Below are positions 1 through 10,625 of a stretch of 64,000 bases of DNA, piece after piece; position 1 is the first letter of the stretch; each line of letters opens with the position of its first letter. The translations under genes and the position numbers were made by a program. The DNA is from Cellulomonas sp. APG4 (lineage in GTDB: Bacteria > Actinomycetota > Actinomycetes > Actinomycetales > Cellulomonadaceae), in NCBI RefSeq assembly GCF_009996735.1, contig NZ_JAACYI010000012.1, forward strand, positions 50,536-114,535, given 5' to 3'. Below the pieces are notes generated by a model. It saw only the letters and a list, made by a program, of their open reading frames with translations, was not told the origin of the DNA and did no database searches.

Positions 1-219
1 TCGTTCTCGAACCAGGTGATCGCCCAGATCGAGCTGTTCACGCGCCGCGACGCCTACCCCGTGGGCGTGCACCGGCTGCCGAAGGTGCTCGACGAGAAGG
101 TCGCCCGGCTGCACCTCGACGCGCTCGGCGCGCGGCTCACCGAGCTCACCAAGACCCAGGCCGAGTACCTCGGCGTGGACGTCGCAGGGCCCTACAAGTC
201 CGACCACTACCGCTACTGA
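1..219 (+). CDS. ahcY: Adenosylhomocysteinase, C-terminal fragment
   Basis: This is the last 72 codons of S-adenosyl-L-homocysteine hydrolase, which splits SAH into adenosine and homocysteine and keeps methylation reactions running. The reading frame is open from base 1, so the gene begins outside the window. The fragment shows the family's C-terminal tail: a SNQ-(x)n-ELF stretch, a [17 protein letters not shown] helix and the terminal KSDHYRY, whose Lys and Tyr reach into the NAD site of the neighbouring subunit in known structures. sahH also lies near mtrA in M. tuberculosis. Identification is firm despite the short length. Confidence 0.96.
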   Translation, partial: SFSNQVIAQIELFTRRDAYPVGVHRLPKVLDEKVARLHLDALGARLTELTKTQAEYLGVDVAGPYKSDHYRY

Positions 220-273
220 CGCCACCCGTCGGGACGGCGTGCAGCGTCTGCGGGAGCGGGCGGCCCGTGCTGC

Positions 274-1092
274 TCAGTTGCTCGGGTCCGGCACCGCGTG
301 CGGCAGGCGGTGGACCAGTGCGCCCTCGGCCTCGGCGCGACGAGCCTCGACCACCGCGCGTGCGTACTCGCGGTCGCGACGTTCGGCGAGCACCGCGGCG
401 AGGAAGAGCTCGGGGTGCGTACCGGGCGGCGGTCCGGGGGCGACGTAGCGCTCGACCTCCGCGGCGAGCTGCATGCCCAGGCGCGTGCGTGAGGCCGGGT
501 GCAGCGAGCTCGCACGGCCCAGCAGCTGACGCGCGGAGAGTGCGAGGCCGTCGGGCAGGCGGCGGATGTCGGCGGACCGTGCCCACGCGGCGAGGTGCGG
601 CGGCATGTGGACGGGCGGCAGTGCGCGCTGGCCGCCACGCACGCGGACCGCGTACGTCCCGGCCACGAGGTCGCCCAGGCGCTTGCCCTGCGGGTGGACC
701 AGAGATGTGATCAGGGCGACCGAGCCGAACGTGAACCACAGCTCACCGACGCCCACGAGCGACCGGATCACGGCGTGGCGGAACCGCACGGGGCCGCCGT
801 CGTCCCGGACGATGCGGATCCCGGCGGCGAGCTTGCCCAGCGATCGCCCGCGCGTGAGCGTCTCGACCGTGGTGGGGATGCCGACCAGCACGAGCACGAT
901 CATCGCGATCGCCAGGGCCGCGCTCGCGGCAGGGTCGAGCTCGAAGCCCACCAGGCCGGCGAGCGCCATCAGGACGGTCCCCGCCACACCGAGCACGAGG
1001 ACGTCCACGAGCGCGCCGAGGAGCCGCGACGCGAACGAGGCCGGACGCGCGTCGAGGACCACGCCCTCACCGATCAGGATCTCGTCCTGCAC
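274..1092 (-). CDS. RDD family membrane protein
   Basis: A 272-residue protein starting at a GTG (complement of 1090-1092), preceded by a GAGGAGG ribosome site 6 nt upstream. Upstream in-frame codons exist, but this site decides the start. An RDD domain follows immediately (residues about 8-150): ARPASFASRLLGALVDVLVLG with the Arg/Asp pair in the first membrane helix, a second hydrophobic helix and then a TRGRSLGKLAAGIRIVRDDG stretch typical of the family. The C-terminal 120 residues are hydrophilic and Arg-rich and resemble nothing I can name. RDD proteins are poorly understood; some act as Na+/H+ antiporters. It diverges from the SpoIIM-like gene, an arrangement common beside the MoxR/DUF58 cluster. 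Confidence 0.85.
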   Translation of the reverse strand: MQDEILIGEGVVLDARPASFASRLLGALVDVLVLGVAGTVLMALAGLVGFELDPAASAALAIAMIVLVLVGIPTTVETLTRGRSLGKLAAGIRIVRDDGGPVRFRHAVIRSLVGVGELWFTFGSVALITSLVHPQGKRLGDLVAGTYAVRVRGGQRALPPVHMPPHLAAWARSADIRRLPDGLALSARQLLGRASSLHPASRTRLGMQLAAEVERYVAPGPPPGTHPELFLAAVLAERRDREYARAVVEARRAEAEGALVHRLPHAVPDPSN

Positions 1093-1213
1093 CAGGCCTC
1101 CTCGTCCACCCGTAGCCCGGTGTTGCCCGGGCCGACCGGCGCCGTCGTCGGCGTCAGCCGCTCGCAGGTTACCGGCTGGGGGTGGGCGCCGCCGACGACG
1201 CCCGGGGGTGTGG

Positions 1214-1225
1214 CAGGCTACCCGC
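1214..1225 (+). promoter_or_regulatory. Predicted leaderless promoter (-10 CAGGCT)
   Basis: CAGGCT at 1214-1219 ends exactly 6 nt before the GTG start of the next gene and there is no Shine-Dalgarno. This geometry recurs throughout the window and fits a transcript that begins at the start codon. Confidence 0.55.
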
Positions 1226-2221
1226 GTGGACCTCGACGCCTTCTCCGCCGTGCACGGACGCACCTGGGCGAGGCTCGACGAGCTCGCCAGGCGGCGGCGG
1301 CTCACGGGGGCGGAGGCCGACGAGCTCGTCCGCCTCTACCAGGAGGCCGCAACCCATCTCTCGGCCATCCGCTCGGCGGCGCCGGACCCTGCCGCGGTGT
1401 CCCACCTCTCGCAGCTGCTCGCGCGCGCCCGCTCGGCGATCGCCGGGGCGCACGAGCCGTCCTGGCGCGACCTCGCGCGGTTCGTGGTGGTGAGCCTGCC
1501 CGCGGCCCTCTACCGGATCCGGTGGTGGACCGTGGCGGTGACCCTCGCGTTCTGCGTGATCGCGGTGGTCGCGGGTGTCCACGTGTACAGCTCGCCCGAG
1601 GCGCAGGCGGCGATGGGGACGCCGAGCCAGCTCGAGCAGTACGCCGAGGAGGAGTTCGCGAACTACTACACGAACCATCCCGGCGAGAGCTTCGCGGCCC
1701 AGGTGTGGACCAACAACGCGTGGATCGCGGCGCAGTGCGTCGCCTTCGGGATCAGCGGCGTCTGGCCCGTCTTCGTGCTGCTCCAGAACGCCGTGGGCGT
1801 CGGCTCGGCGGGTGGTGTCATGGCGCTGCACGACGGCCTGGGCATCTTCTTCCAGCTGATCCTGCCGCACGGGCTGATGGAGCTGACGGCGATCTTCGTG
1901 GCGGGCGCCGCAGGGCTCAAGATCTTCTGGACGATCATCGACCCGGGTGGCAGGCCACGCGGGCGCGCCATCGCGGAGGAGGGCCGGGCGCTCATCACCG
2001 TGGCGCTCGGCCTCGTGGGGGTGCTCGGCGTCTCGGGCCTCGTCGAGGGGTTCGTGACGCCGTCGGACCTGCCGTGGTGGCTCAAGATCGCGATCGGTGC
2101 CCTGGTGCTCGCGGCCTTCTGGGTCTACGTGCTGGTGCTCGGACGGCGAGCCGTGGCCTCGGGAGAGACCGGTGACCTGAGGGCGGCCGAGACGGTCGAC
2201 GTCCTCCCGACGGCGGCGTAG
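1226..2221 (+). CDS. Stage II sporulation protein M-like (DUF95) membrane protein
   Basis: A 331-residue membrane protein. Residues 1-85 are a helical cytosolic domain (DLDAFSAVHGRTWARLDEL at the N-terminus, then LYQEAATHLS). They are followed by a transmembrane helix near 95-120 and a block of hydrophobic helices (YYTNHPGESFAAQVWTNNAW, then a glycine-rich FLL stretch) that match the SpoIIM/DUF95 fold. In Bacillus SpoIIM works with SpoIID/SpoIIP at the engulfing septum, but actinobacterial homologues sit beside MoxR-DUF58 clusters in non-sporulating species and have no established role. The GTG start is chosen because a -10-like CAGGCT precedes it by 6 nt and the family N-terminus aligns there. 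Confidence 0.8.
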   Translation: MDLDAFSAVHGRTWARLDELARRRRLTGAEADELVRLYQEAATHLSAIRSAAPDPAAVSHLSQLLARARSAIAGAHEPSWRDLARFVVVSLPAALYRIRWWTVAVTLAFCVIAVVAGVHVYSSPEAQAAMGTPSQLEQYAEEEFANYYTNHPGESFAAQVWTNNAWIAAQCVAFGISGVWPVFVLLQNAVGVGSAGGVMALHDGLGIFFQLILPHGLMELTAIFVAGAAGLKIFWTIIDPGGRPRGRAIAEEGRALITVALGLVGVLGVSGLVEGFVTPSDLPWWLKIAIGALVLAAFWVYVLVLGRRAVASGETGDLRAAETVDVLPTAA

Positions 2222-2235
2222 ACGCTTCTGCGCGG

Positions 2236-2256
2236 TCCGGACCCGCTGGGGTCGGA
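2236..2256. terminator. Hairpin between convergent genes
   Basis: TCCG(G)ACCC-GCTG-GGGTCGGA gives an eight-pair stem with one bulged G, between the SpoIIM-like gene and the end of the DUF58 gene. It has no U-tract on either strand, as is usual in this GC range. Confidence 0.4.
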
Positions 2257-2267
2257 GAGGCAGGGCG

Positions 2268-3560
2268 CTACAGGCGCCCGGCCGCCTTGAGGGCGAGGTA
2301 GGTGTCTGCGAGGCGCGGGGCGAGGTCGTCCGGGAGCGCGTCGACGACCTCGACGCCGCGCTGGCGCAGGCGGATCGTGACGGCCGCGCGCTCGAGCTCG
2401 GTGCGCTCGGCTGCGGCGGCGTCGAAGACCTCGGCGGTCGTGCCCCGGGCCGACCGCAGCTGGGCGACCTCGGGGTCCGCGACCGACGCCACGACCACGG
2501 TGTGGTCCTTCGCGAGCGGGGCGATCGACGGCAGCAGCCCGGTCTCCACGGCGGCGGGCTCGAGCGACGTCAGCAGCACCACGAGCGCCCGCTGGGACAG
2601 CCGCTGCTGCACCGCGGCGACGGCGCTCGGCCAGTCCGCCTCGACCAGGGCCGGGTCCACCGGCGCGAGCGCGTCGGCGAGTGCCGGGAGCAGGCGGGGG
2701 CCGCCCGTGCCCGCGACCTGCGCGCGCACGCGACGGTCGTAGGCGAGCAGGTCCACCCGGTCACCCGCGCGCGCGGCGAGCGCCGAGAGCAGCAGCGCGG
2801 CCTCCATCGAGGCGTCGATGCGCGGCAGGTCGCCGATCCTCGCCGCCGACGTGCGCGAGGTGTCGAGCACGATCATGACCCGCCGGTCCCGCTCGGGACG
2901 CCACGTGCGGACGACCACCTCGGAGCGTCGCGCGGTCGCGCGCCAGTCGATCGAGCGGACGTCGTCGCCGATCACGTACTCGCGCAAGGAGTCGAACTCG
3001 GTCCCCGCCCCGCGCACCTGGACGGCGGTGCGACCGTCGAGCTCGCGCAGACGCGCGAGCCGGCTCGGGAGATGGCGGCGTGAGGCGAACTCCGGCAGCA
3101 CGCGCAACCGGCCCGGGACCTCGAGGGACACCTGTCGCGCCGCGAGGCCCAGCGGCCCGACCGAGCGGATCGTGACCTTGTCCGCGAGCCTGTCGCCGCG
3201 TCGGGTCGGCAGCAGCGCCGTGACCACGCGACGGGACTCGCCGTCCGGCAGGTCCACGCGGTGGCGGTTGCCGGTGGCACCTGCCGAGGGCTGCCACGCG
3301 TCACGCACGAGCGCGCGCAGCCGACGCCCCGACCTGTTGGTCAGCAGCAGCGTCGAGCGGCTCGCCTCCGTGAGGCGGACCGACACCGGTACGGAGCGGG
3401 TGATCTCGACCCGCCGCGGCGAGGCGGCCAGGGCGACGTCGAGAGCGACGAGTGCCACGACGAGCACCGCCCAGCCGACGACGACGATGGGGACGGGCAG
3501 CACGAGCACCACCACCACGCCGAGCGCGGTGACGGCGACGGCACGCCAGGTGATCGCCAC
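2268..3560 (-). CDS. DUF58 domain protein (VWA-like)
   Basis: A 430-residue protein with a GTG start. Two hydrophobic helices occupy roughly residues 5-45 and would anchor it in the membrane. A beta-rich segment follows, then the DUF58 signature near residues 195-215 (EYVIGDDVRSIDWRATARR) and a von Willebrand A-like fold beginning VMIVLDTSRTSA near residue 230. The VWA metal site appears partial (D-T-S rather than DxSxS). DUF58 proteins almost always pair with MoxR ATPases, as here, where the MoxR gene ends 6 nt upstream. The general view is that the pair acts as a chaperone or maturation system, but the client is unknown. Confidence 0.9.
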   Translation of the reverse strand: MAITWRAVAVTALGVVVVLVLPVPIVVVGWAVLVVALVALDVALAASPRRVEITRSVPVSVRLTEASRSTLLLTNRSGRRLRALVRDAWQPSAGATGNRHRVDLPDGESRRVVTALLPTRRGDRLADKVTIRSVGPLGLAARQVSLEVPGRLRVLPEFASRRHLPSRLARLRELDGRTAVQVRGAGTEFDSLREYVIGDDVRSIDWRATARRSEVVVRTWRPERDRRVMIVLDTSRTSAARIGDLPRIDASMEAALLLSALAARAGDRVDLLAYDRRVRAQVAGTGGPRLLPALADALAPVDPALVEADWPSAVAAVQQRLSQRALVVLLTSLEPAAVETGLLPSIAPLAKDHTVVVASVADPEVAQLRSARGTTAEVFDAAAAERTELERAAVTIRLRQRGVEVVDALPDDLAPRLADTYLALKAAGRL

Positions 3561-3566
3561 GGGGTC

Positions 3567-4684
<1,118 letters not shown>

Positions 4685-4688
<4 letters not shown>

Positions 4689-5941
4689 GTGCGGTGAACC
4701 TCGCTCTCGAGCTCGTCGAGCCGGCGGGTCAGGTCGACCAGCCCTGCGTCGTCGGTGGGTGGTGGTCCGTAGAGCAGGTCGGCGACCTGCGCGGTGTCGC
4801 GTCCGGTGGCGCGGGCGAGTGCCTCGAGCACCTCGGGTGCCCCGGCGGAACGTGGGAGGCCGAGCCTCGCGGCGGCCCGCCGTGCGGTCCCTGCGCGCAG
4901 CGCGGCTGCGGCGTGCCCGCGGGAACGTGAGCGCCGGTACAGGCGACCGCGGCCGACCGTCGCCTCGGCAGCGCGCACCGTGACGGGCAGCGGCTCGGTG
5001 ACGACCGGGCCGAGCCTGCGTCCCCGCCACACCGCGAGCACGAGCACGACGACGACCAGCTGCGCACCGACGGGCCCTGCCCAGCTCGGCAGGAGGCTGC
5101 CGGTGGGCTGGACGCCACCGCCCTCGACGCCCGTGTCCTCGAACGCCGGCACGTACCAGACGAGGTGGTCGTTGCGGCCGAGGGCCCGCAGGGCGAGGGC
5201 CGCGTGGCCCTCGTCCGCGAGGCGTGCGTTCGTCAGGAGGGTCGCGTCGTCGATCGCCGTGATCCGGCGGGCGTCGTCGTCCCAGACCGCGTAGGCGTAC
5301 TGGCGTTCGCCGAACGTGTCCGCCTCGGGGTGCGGGAAGCACATCGTCGCGTCCCCGTAGGACGTGAGCCCCGAGCCGTCGCTGTCGATCCCCTCGGCGG
5401 CGCGCGCGTCAGGGTCCGCGCACTCGGGTGCGAGCACGGTGGTGCTCGTGCTGTCCGCCCACCCGGTGTCGAGCGCACCGTCGGTGAGCGAGTCGAGCGC
5501 GGTCCAGTCGGGCTCGGCGAGCACGAGGTCGGCGCCGGTGTCCGCGAGCACGTCGACCTGGTCGGGCAGGAGGAAGAACGTCGAGGTCACGAGGAGGGTC
5601 GTGCCCGGCTCCGCGGCACGCGCGACCTCGGCCGAGGTCCTCACGTGCTCGACCGTGACGCCCTGACGCTCGAGCACCTGCGCGAGCGCGCGGCCGCCGT
5701 TGGGCTCGGGGTTGTCGGGGGCGAGCGGCGTGCCCGACGTCGCGGGCCGGAGCACGGCGGCGAGCAAGGCCGCGAGCGCGAGGAGCGCGACGACGACGAG
5801 CGGCACCACGGCGCGACGCCACCGGCGCCGCGCACGGCTCGAGGCGGTCGTGCCGTCGCCCATCACCGTGGAGGTCGCGCTGACCGTGGACCGCGTGGGC
5901 GCGCTCGGTCGCAGCGGGGACGGGGCCGGGGGTGCGGTCAT
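4685..5941 (-). CDS. DUF4350 domain membrane protein
   Basis: A 418-residue protein with an N-terminal cytosolic segment, a transmembrane helix at about 42-65 (VVPLVVVALLALAALLAAVL), a DUF4350-like periplasmic domain (PDNPEPNGGRALAQVLERQG, then a Rossmann-like LLVTSTFFLL), and a second helix near residue 285-305 followed by a basic cytosolic tail. The start overlaps the DUF4129 stop by 4 nt (ATGA) and the stop overlaps the MoxR start by 4 nt. DUF4350 is a usual member of MoxR-DUF58-DUF4129 operons, and its biochemical role is unknown. Assignment rests on the domain sequence and on this context. Confidence 0.85.
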
Positions 5942-6660
5942 CGCGGCCGCACCATCCCCGTCGCCGCGGCGACCTGCGCCGAGACGGGCCGGGTCGCGGT
6001 CGCCCGCTGGTCGAGCTCGCGCAGCCACGCGTCGTCGTCGGGCCCGGCCTGGAGCTCGCCGTAGCAGACGTCGTCGAAGAGGCGACCGGCGCGCACGAGG
6101 TCCGCAGCGACGTCGGGGAGGCGTGCCGCGGCTTCGTCGGCGGCCTCGTGCGCGGTGCGGCCGGGCCGGTCGTCGAGCAGCGCCCTGTCCTCGAGCGAGC
6201 GCAGGATCGCGCGGAAGCGGTCGAGGACGGCCTCGGACCAGAGCCCCTGCGCGGCGAGGGCGTCGGCGCTCGCACGCAGCTGCGCCGTGGTGCGCACGTC
6301 GTCCGTGAAGACGGAACGCGACGTGCGGCGAGCGGCGCGTGCGCGGCGGACCGGTCCGGTCACGACCAGGGCGATCACCACGCCCACGACGACGAGCCCG
6401 ACGATCACGACGAGAGCGGTGCGGACGTCGACCCCGGAGGCGGCCTGACCCAGCCGGTCGAGCTGCTCGAGGACCCACGTCACGAGGCGGTCCAGCAGGC
6501 TCTCGGACTCGTGGTAGATCGGGTCGGAGAGCTCCTCCCGGACCCACTGGCGTGCGGTCTCCGCATCGGGCTGCACCGGCACCTCGACGGGCACGCGCAG
6601 GCGCACGGACGCACCGTGGGGTGCGGACGCGGCGAGCGGGACCGGGACCGGGGCGACCAC
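5938..6660 (-). CDS. DUF4129 domain protein
   Basis: A 240-residue protein with one central transmembrane helix (about 80-103, LVVIVGLVVVGVVIALVV) separating an N-terminal part with no obvious signal peptide from a helical C-terminal DUF4129 domain (residues 115-230; note RFRAILRSLEDRALLDDRPGRTAHE, the family core). The GTG start follows directly on the TAG stop of the upstream membrane protein gene with no gap, and the stop overlaps the DUF4350 start. DUF4129 domains often occur fused to transglutaminases or beside MoxR ATPases. The function is not known. Confidence 0.85.
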   Translation of the reverse strand: MVAPVPVPLAASAPHGASVRLRVPVEVPVQPDAETARQWVREELSDPIYHESESLLDRLVTWVLEQLDRLGQAASGVDVRTALVVIVGLVVVGVVIALVVTGPVRRARAARRTSRSVFTDDVRTTAQLRASADALAAQGLWSEAVLDRFRAILRSLEDRALLDDRPGRTAHEAADEAAARLPDVAADLVRAGRLFDDVCYGELQAGPDDDAWLRELDQRATATRPVSAQVAAATGMVRPR

Positions 6661-8022
6661 CTAGGCGCGCACCCCGCCCGCCTCGCCGGCGGCCTCCTCG
6701 GCCGCACGTGCGAGCTCGACGTCGAGGCCCTCGCGGCGGATGCGCAGGTCGATGTAGAGCAGGGCGACGACGGCGGCCTGGAAGACGACGGTCAGGACCG
6801 TCGCGAGGGCGGTGCCGAGGTTCGTGACGACCAGGGCGGGCGCGAGCGAGCCCGCTCCCGGCGCGATGAGCAGGAAGGACGCGATCATCGCGACCGGGAA
6901 CACCACGATCTGCGCCACGACGCTCACGATGATCGAGGTGAGCAGGTAGATGCCGAGCACCCGCCAGAAGCTCCCGCGCGTGAGCCTCCACGCGCGCCCC
7001 ACCGAGCGCCATCCCGTCTGCTCGAGCACCATCGCCGGTGGCACGAGCAGGAGCCGGGTCCCGGCCCAGACGTAGCCGACGACCAGGAGCAGCGCACCGA
7101 CGAGCCCGACGAGGAACGTGGTCACGTCGTCGGCGACGGTGCTGAGCCCCACGATGCCTGCGACGACGCCCGCGAGCGGTAGGAGGCTCGCGATCGACAG
7201 GACGACCGTGTAGCCGACCACCCGCAGGATGTGCGGCCAGCTCGAGGTCCACAGCATGCCGATGCTGATCCGCTGGCCGATCACGGAGCGGCTCACCGAC
7301 ACGGTCAGGGCTCCGCTGAGTACTGCGGTCGCGATCAGCGTGAACGGGGTCATGACGAGCGAGCTGAACGAGTAGCCGAGCGAGTCGTCCATGTAGGCGT
7401 CGGCCATCATGTCGCCCGTCGACGCCGTGGAGCTCAGCGCCCGCGTGATCTCGGGGAGCACGAGCCACTGGAACAGCGTTCCGACCACGGTCGCGATCAC
7501 GACGACGATCGTGCTGAAGCCGAACATCACCTTGGGGTTGTGCCGCACGGCACGGAACGCGCCGTCGTAGATCTCTCCGAGGCTCAGCGGGCGAAGGGGC
7601 ACGATCCCGCGCTGGACGGGCGGCGGCCGGTATCCCGGAGGGAGGCCCGGCTGCCCGTACTGGGGCTGCCCGTACTGGCCCTGCGGCTGGCCGTACTGAG
7701 GCTGCCCGTACTGAGGCTGCCCGTACTGGCCCTGCGGCTGGCCGTACGAGGGCGGCTGCCCGTACTGAGGCTGCTGCCCGTACTGGCCCTGCGGCTGGCC
7801 GTACGGCGGCTGCTGCCCGTACAGGCCCTGCGGCTGGCCGTACGAGGGCTGCTGCCCGTACTGCGGCTGCTGGCCGTGCTGACCACCCTGCGGCTGGCCC
7901 TGACCCGCAGCGGGCGCCCCCTGTCCGTACCCGGGCGGGGACGCGGCCACCTCGCCCCACCCGCTGGGTGCGGCGGGCGCGGGACGGCCGTCCCCGCGCG
8001 TGGGCTCGTCGGGCACGGTCAC
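6661..8022 (-). CDS. Membrane protein with YGQPQ-repeat N-terminal tail (GDPD membrane-domain type)
   Basis: A 453-residue protein. Residues 20-140 are a low-complexity tail built from near-perfect [15 protein letters not shown] units, and residues 160-430 hold six hydrophobic helices. The core begins with [19 protein letters not shown], typical of the glycerophosphodiesterase membrane-domain family that lacks the catalytic part. The GTG start (complement of 8020-8022) has AGGAG 5 nt upstream; a second GTG two codons on is possible. It is the first gene of the leftward DUF4129-DUF4350-MoxR-DUF58 run and diverges from mtrA. The tail resembles low-complexity extensions of other actinobacterial membrane proteins, and its function is unknown. 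Confidence 0.8.
   Translation of the reverse strand: MTVPDEPTRGDGRPAPAAPSGWGEVAASPPGYGQGAPAAGQGQPQGGQHGQQPQYGQQPSYGQPQGLYGQQPPYGQPQGQYGQQPQYGQPPSYGQPQGQYGQPQYGQPQYGQPQGQYGQPQYGQPGLPPGYRPPPVQRGIVPLRPLSLGEIYDGAFRAVRHNPKVMFGFSTIVVVIATVVGTLFQWLVLPEITRALSSTASTGDMMADAYMDDSLGYSFSSLVMTPFTLIATAVLSGALTVSVSRSVIGQRISIGMLWTSSWPHILRVVGYTVVLSIASLLPLAGVVAGIVGLSTVADDVTTFLVGLVGALLLVVGYVWAGTRLLLVPPAMVLEQTGWRSVGRAWRLTRGSFWRVLGIYLLTSIIVSVVAQIVVFPVAMIASFLLIAPGAGSLAPALVVTNLGTALATVLTVVFQAAVVALLYIDLRIRREGLDVELARAAEEAAGEAGGVRA
7650..7890 (-). repeat. Degenerate tandem repeats encoding [10 protein letters not shown] units
   Basis: The coding strand repeats blocks of about 15-36 nt encoding YGQ, PQG and QYGQ units some fourteen times. 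The nucleotide units are nearly identical, so copy number is likely to vary between strains by slippage or unequal recombination. Confidence 0.85.
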
Positions 8023-8203
8023 GGCGTCTCCTGCGTCCTGGGCTGCACGGACATCGCGCGGTGCGTCCGGCTGCTGCCGCACGCGCCTGCGCACCGGTGG
8101 CGCCACGTGCGCGGCCCCTCCCCGGCGGGGCCATCGTGCCACGTCACGCCGACGCGCCGCGTCGGCTCGCCACAGGATGTCCCGGCCCGGGGGTGCGAGG
8201 TGA

Positions 8204-8215
8204 CACCATGAGGCC
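8204..8215 (+). promoter_or_regulatory. Predicted leaderless promoter of mtrA (-10 CACCAT)
   Basis: CACCAT at 8204-8209 is followed by 6 nt and the mtrA ATG. The same hexamer and spacing precede the GlxA-type gene at 32408. No ribosome site is visible. Confidence 0.5.
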
Positions 8216-8899
8216 ATGAAGGGTCGCATCTTGGTGGTGGACGACGACGTCGCGCTCGCGGAGATGATCGGCATCGTGCTGCGCTCGGAGGGCTTCGAGC
8301 CCCTGTTCTGCGCGCACGGTGACGAGGCGATCGGGGCGTTCCGCAACGGTCAGCCGGACCTCGTCCTGCTCGACCTCATGCTCCCCGGCAAGGACGGCAC
8401 GGAGATCTGCCGCGAGATCCGGGCGGAGTCCGGGGTGCCGGTGGTGATGCTCACCGCCAAGAGCGACACGGTCGACGTCGTGCTCGGGCTCGAGTCCGGG
8501 GCGGACGACTACATCTCCAAGCCGTTCAAGCCCAAGGAGCTGATCGCGCGCGTCCGCGCCCGGCTCCGCCGCACCGACGAGCCGACGCCCGAGCACCTCA
8601 CCATCGGTGACCTCGAGATCGACGTCACGGGTCACCGTGTCACGCGCGCCGGCACGCTCATCCCGCTCACGCCGCTCGAGTTCGACCTGCTGGTCGCGCT
8701 CGCGCGCAAGCCGTGGCAGGTGTTCACGCGCGAGGTGCTGCTCGAGCGCGTGTGGGGCTACCGGCACGCGGCCGACACGCGCCTGGTCAACGTCCACGTG
8801 CAGCGCCTCCGCTCGAAGATCGAGCACGACCCGGAGAAGCCCGAGATCGTCGTGACGGTGCGCGGTGTGGGCTACAAGGCGGGCTCCGGCTCGTCGTGA
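8216..8899 (+). CDS. mtrA: MtrA response regulator
   Basis: A 227-residue OmpR/PhoB-type regulator. The receiver domain (1-118) has the acidic pocket DDD at 9-11, phospho-acceptor Asp53 in [13 protein letters not shown], and the LTAKSD and KPFKPKEL switch motifs. The winged-helix domain (130-224) ends with VRGVGYKAG. The sequence is almost identical to mycobacterial and streptomycete MtrA over its whole length. With MtrB and LpqB it controls cell-wall hydrolases, septation and osmotic response. The gene precedes mtrB by 10 nt, as in most actinobacteria. Confidence 0.98.
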   Translation: MKGRILVVDDDVALAEMIGIVLRSEGFEPLFCAHGDEAIGAFRNGQPDLVLLDLMLPGKDGTEICREIRAESGVPVVMLTAKSDTVDVVLGLESGADDYISKPFKPKELIARVRARLRRTDEPTPEHLTIGDLEIDVTGHRVTRAGTLIPLTPLEFDLLVALARKPWQVFTREVLLERVWGYRHAADTRLVNVHVQRLRSKIEHDPEKPEIVVTVRGVGYKAGSGSS

Positions 8900-8909
8900 G
8901 GTCCCTGGC

Positions 8910-10625
8910 GTGAGCTCCCTGCAGCGGCTCCGGCGCGGGCTGAGGCTGGTCCGCCTGCGGGGCGAGCGCGTGACACGTGTGCTGTGGCACCGCTGGCGCG
9001 CCTCCCTCCAGGTGCGCGTGGTGACGTCGACCCTCGTGGTGGGCATCGTGGCGGTGGGCCTGCTCGGCACGTACCTGTCGGACAGCATCCGCGACGGCCT
9101 CGTGGACCAGCGCGTGAGCCAGATCCTCGAGGACAGCGCGCGGTCCACGGAGGAGGCCCAGCGCACCCTCGACGCGTCGACGGCCTCGACCGGCGACGAC
9201 GTGCAGGCCCTGCTCAACAACCTCGTCCCCGCGCTCCAGGTACGCGGCCCCGGCGAGCGCGACGTGTTCCTGCGCAGGTCACCGGGAGGTGTGCCCTCGC
9301 TGTTCGTCACCGATCCCGCGAGCCGCCCCGAGCTCGTCAGCCTCATCAGCCAGCCCGTGCGGGAGGCCGTGCGCACCTCCGACGTGCAGCGCTGGACCCA
9401 CGTGGGGATCCCGGCCGACGGCGCCCTCCCGGGCAGCGAGGCCGCCGTGGTGCCGGGCGTGCTCGTGGGTTCGGTGGTCAACGTGCCCGCCGTCGGGCAG
9501 TACGAGCTCTACTACCTGTACGACCTGCAGACCGAGCAGCAGACGTTGTCCTTCGTGCAGCAGGTGCTCGCGGTCGCGGGTGCGCTCCTCATCGGCCTGC
9601 TGGGCGCCATGACCTGGCTCGTCACGCGTCAGGCGGTGCTGCCCGTGCGGATCGCGGCACGGGTCGCCGAGCGTCTCGCCGACGGCAACCTCACCGAGCG
9701 CATGACCGTGCGCGGCGTCGACGAGATGGCCACGCTCGCGCGCTCGTTCAACGAGATGGCCGAGAGCCTCCAGGACCAGATCCACCGGATGGAGGAGCTG
9801 TCGCACATGCAGCGGCGGTTCGTCTCCGACGTGTCCCACGAGCTGCGCACACCGCTGACCACGGTGCGCATGGCCGCCGAGGTGATCCACGAGTCCCGGG
9901 ACGAGCTCGACCCGGCCGCACGGCGCTCGGCCGAGCTGCTGACCACGCAGCTCGACCGGTTCGAGGCCCTGCTCGCGGACCTCCTCGAGATCAGCAGGTT
10001 CGACGCCGGCGCGGCGATGCTCGACGCCGAGCACCGCGACGTGCGCGACGTCGTCCTGACCGTGGTCGAGCAGGCGGCGCCCCTCGCGCAGCGGCGCGGC
10101 ACGTGGCTCGACGTCGAGGTGCCCGAGACGCGCGTCGGGGCGGACATCGACCCGCGCCGTGTCGAGCGCGTGCTTCGGAACCTGCTCGTCAACGCGATCG
10201 AGCACGGCGAGGGGCGACCGGTGCGTGTGCGGCTCGCGGCCGACGCGACGGCGGTCGCGGTCTCGGTGCGTGACCACGGCGTGGGCATGACGGCCGAGGA
10301 GGTCGAGCACGTCTTCGACCGCTTCTGGCGTGCGGACCCCGCTCGCGCCCGCACGCTGGGCGGCACGGGGCTGGGCCTGGCGATTTCGATCGAGGACGCG
10401 CGTCTGCACGGAGGGTGGCTCGAGGCGTGGGGGAGGCCCGACGAGGGTGCGTTGTTCCGCCTGACGCTCCCGAGGCGCGCGGGCATCGTCCTCGACTCCT
10501 CCCCGCTCCCGCTCGCGCCCGACGACCGCGCGGACGCGACGACCTCGACGCCTGCGGCCACGCACGCGGTGCCGTCGGGCTCCGACCCGGCAGCCCTGCC
10601 CGACCTCGACCGGCTGGAGGCCTGA
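8910..10625 (+). CDS. mtrB: MtrB sensor histidine kinase
   Basis: A 571-residue membrane kinase: a first transmembrane helix near 35-58, an extracellular sensor of about 160 residues, a second helix near 215-240, a HAMP domain, a dimerisation domain with phospho-acceptor His in VSDVSHELRTPLTTVRMA, and an ATPase domain with the N box (NLLVNAIEHGEG), G1 (RDHGVGM) and G2 (GGTGLGLAIS). The GTG start is chosen for the GAGG ribosome site 9 nt upstream and the 10-nt gap from mtrA. A hydrophilic C-terminal tail of about 40 residues follows the kinase. The stop overlaps the lpqB ATG by one base (TGATG), which couples their translation. Confidence 0.97.
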   Translation: MSSLQRLRRGLRLVRLRGERVTRVLWHRWRASLQVRVVTSTLVVGIVAVGLLGTYLSDSIRDGLVDQRVSQILEDSARSTEEAQRTLDASTASTGDDVQALLNNLVPALQVRGPGERDVFLRRSPGGVPSLFVTDPASRPELVSLISQPVREAVRTSDVQRWTHVGIPADGALPGSEAAVVPGVLVGSVVNVPAVGQYELYYLYDLQTEQQTLSFVQQVLAVAGALLIGLLGAMTWLVTRQAVLPVRIAARVAERLADGNLTERMTVRGVDEMATLARSFNEMAESLQDQIHRMEELSHMQRRFVSDVSHELRTPLTTVRMAAEVIHESRDELDPAARRSAELLTTQLDRFEALLADLLEISRFDAGAAMLDAEHRDVRDVVLTVVEQAAPLAQRRGTWLDVEVPETRVGADIDPRRVERVLRNLLVNAIEHGEGRPVRVRLAADATAVAVSVRDHGVGMTAEEVEHVFDRFWRADPARARTLGGTGLGLAISIEDARLHGGWLEAWGRPDEGALFRLTLPRRAGIVLDSSPLPLAPDDRADATTSTPAATHAVPSGSDPAALPDLDRLEA

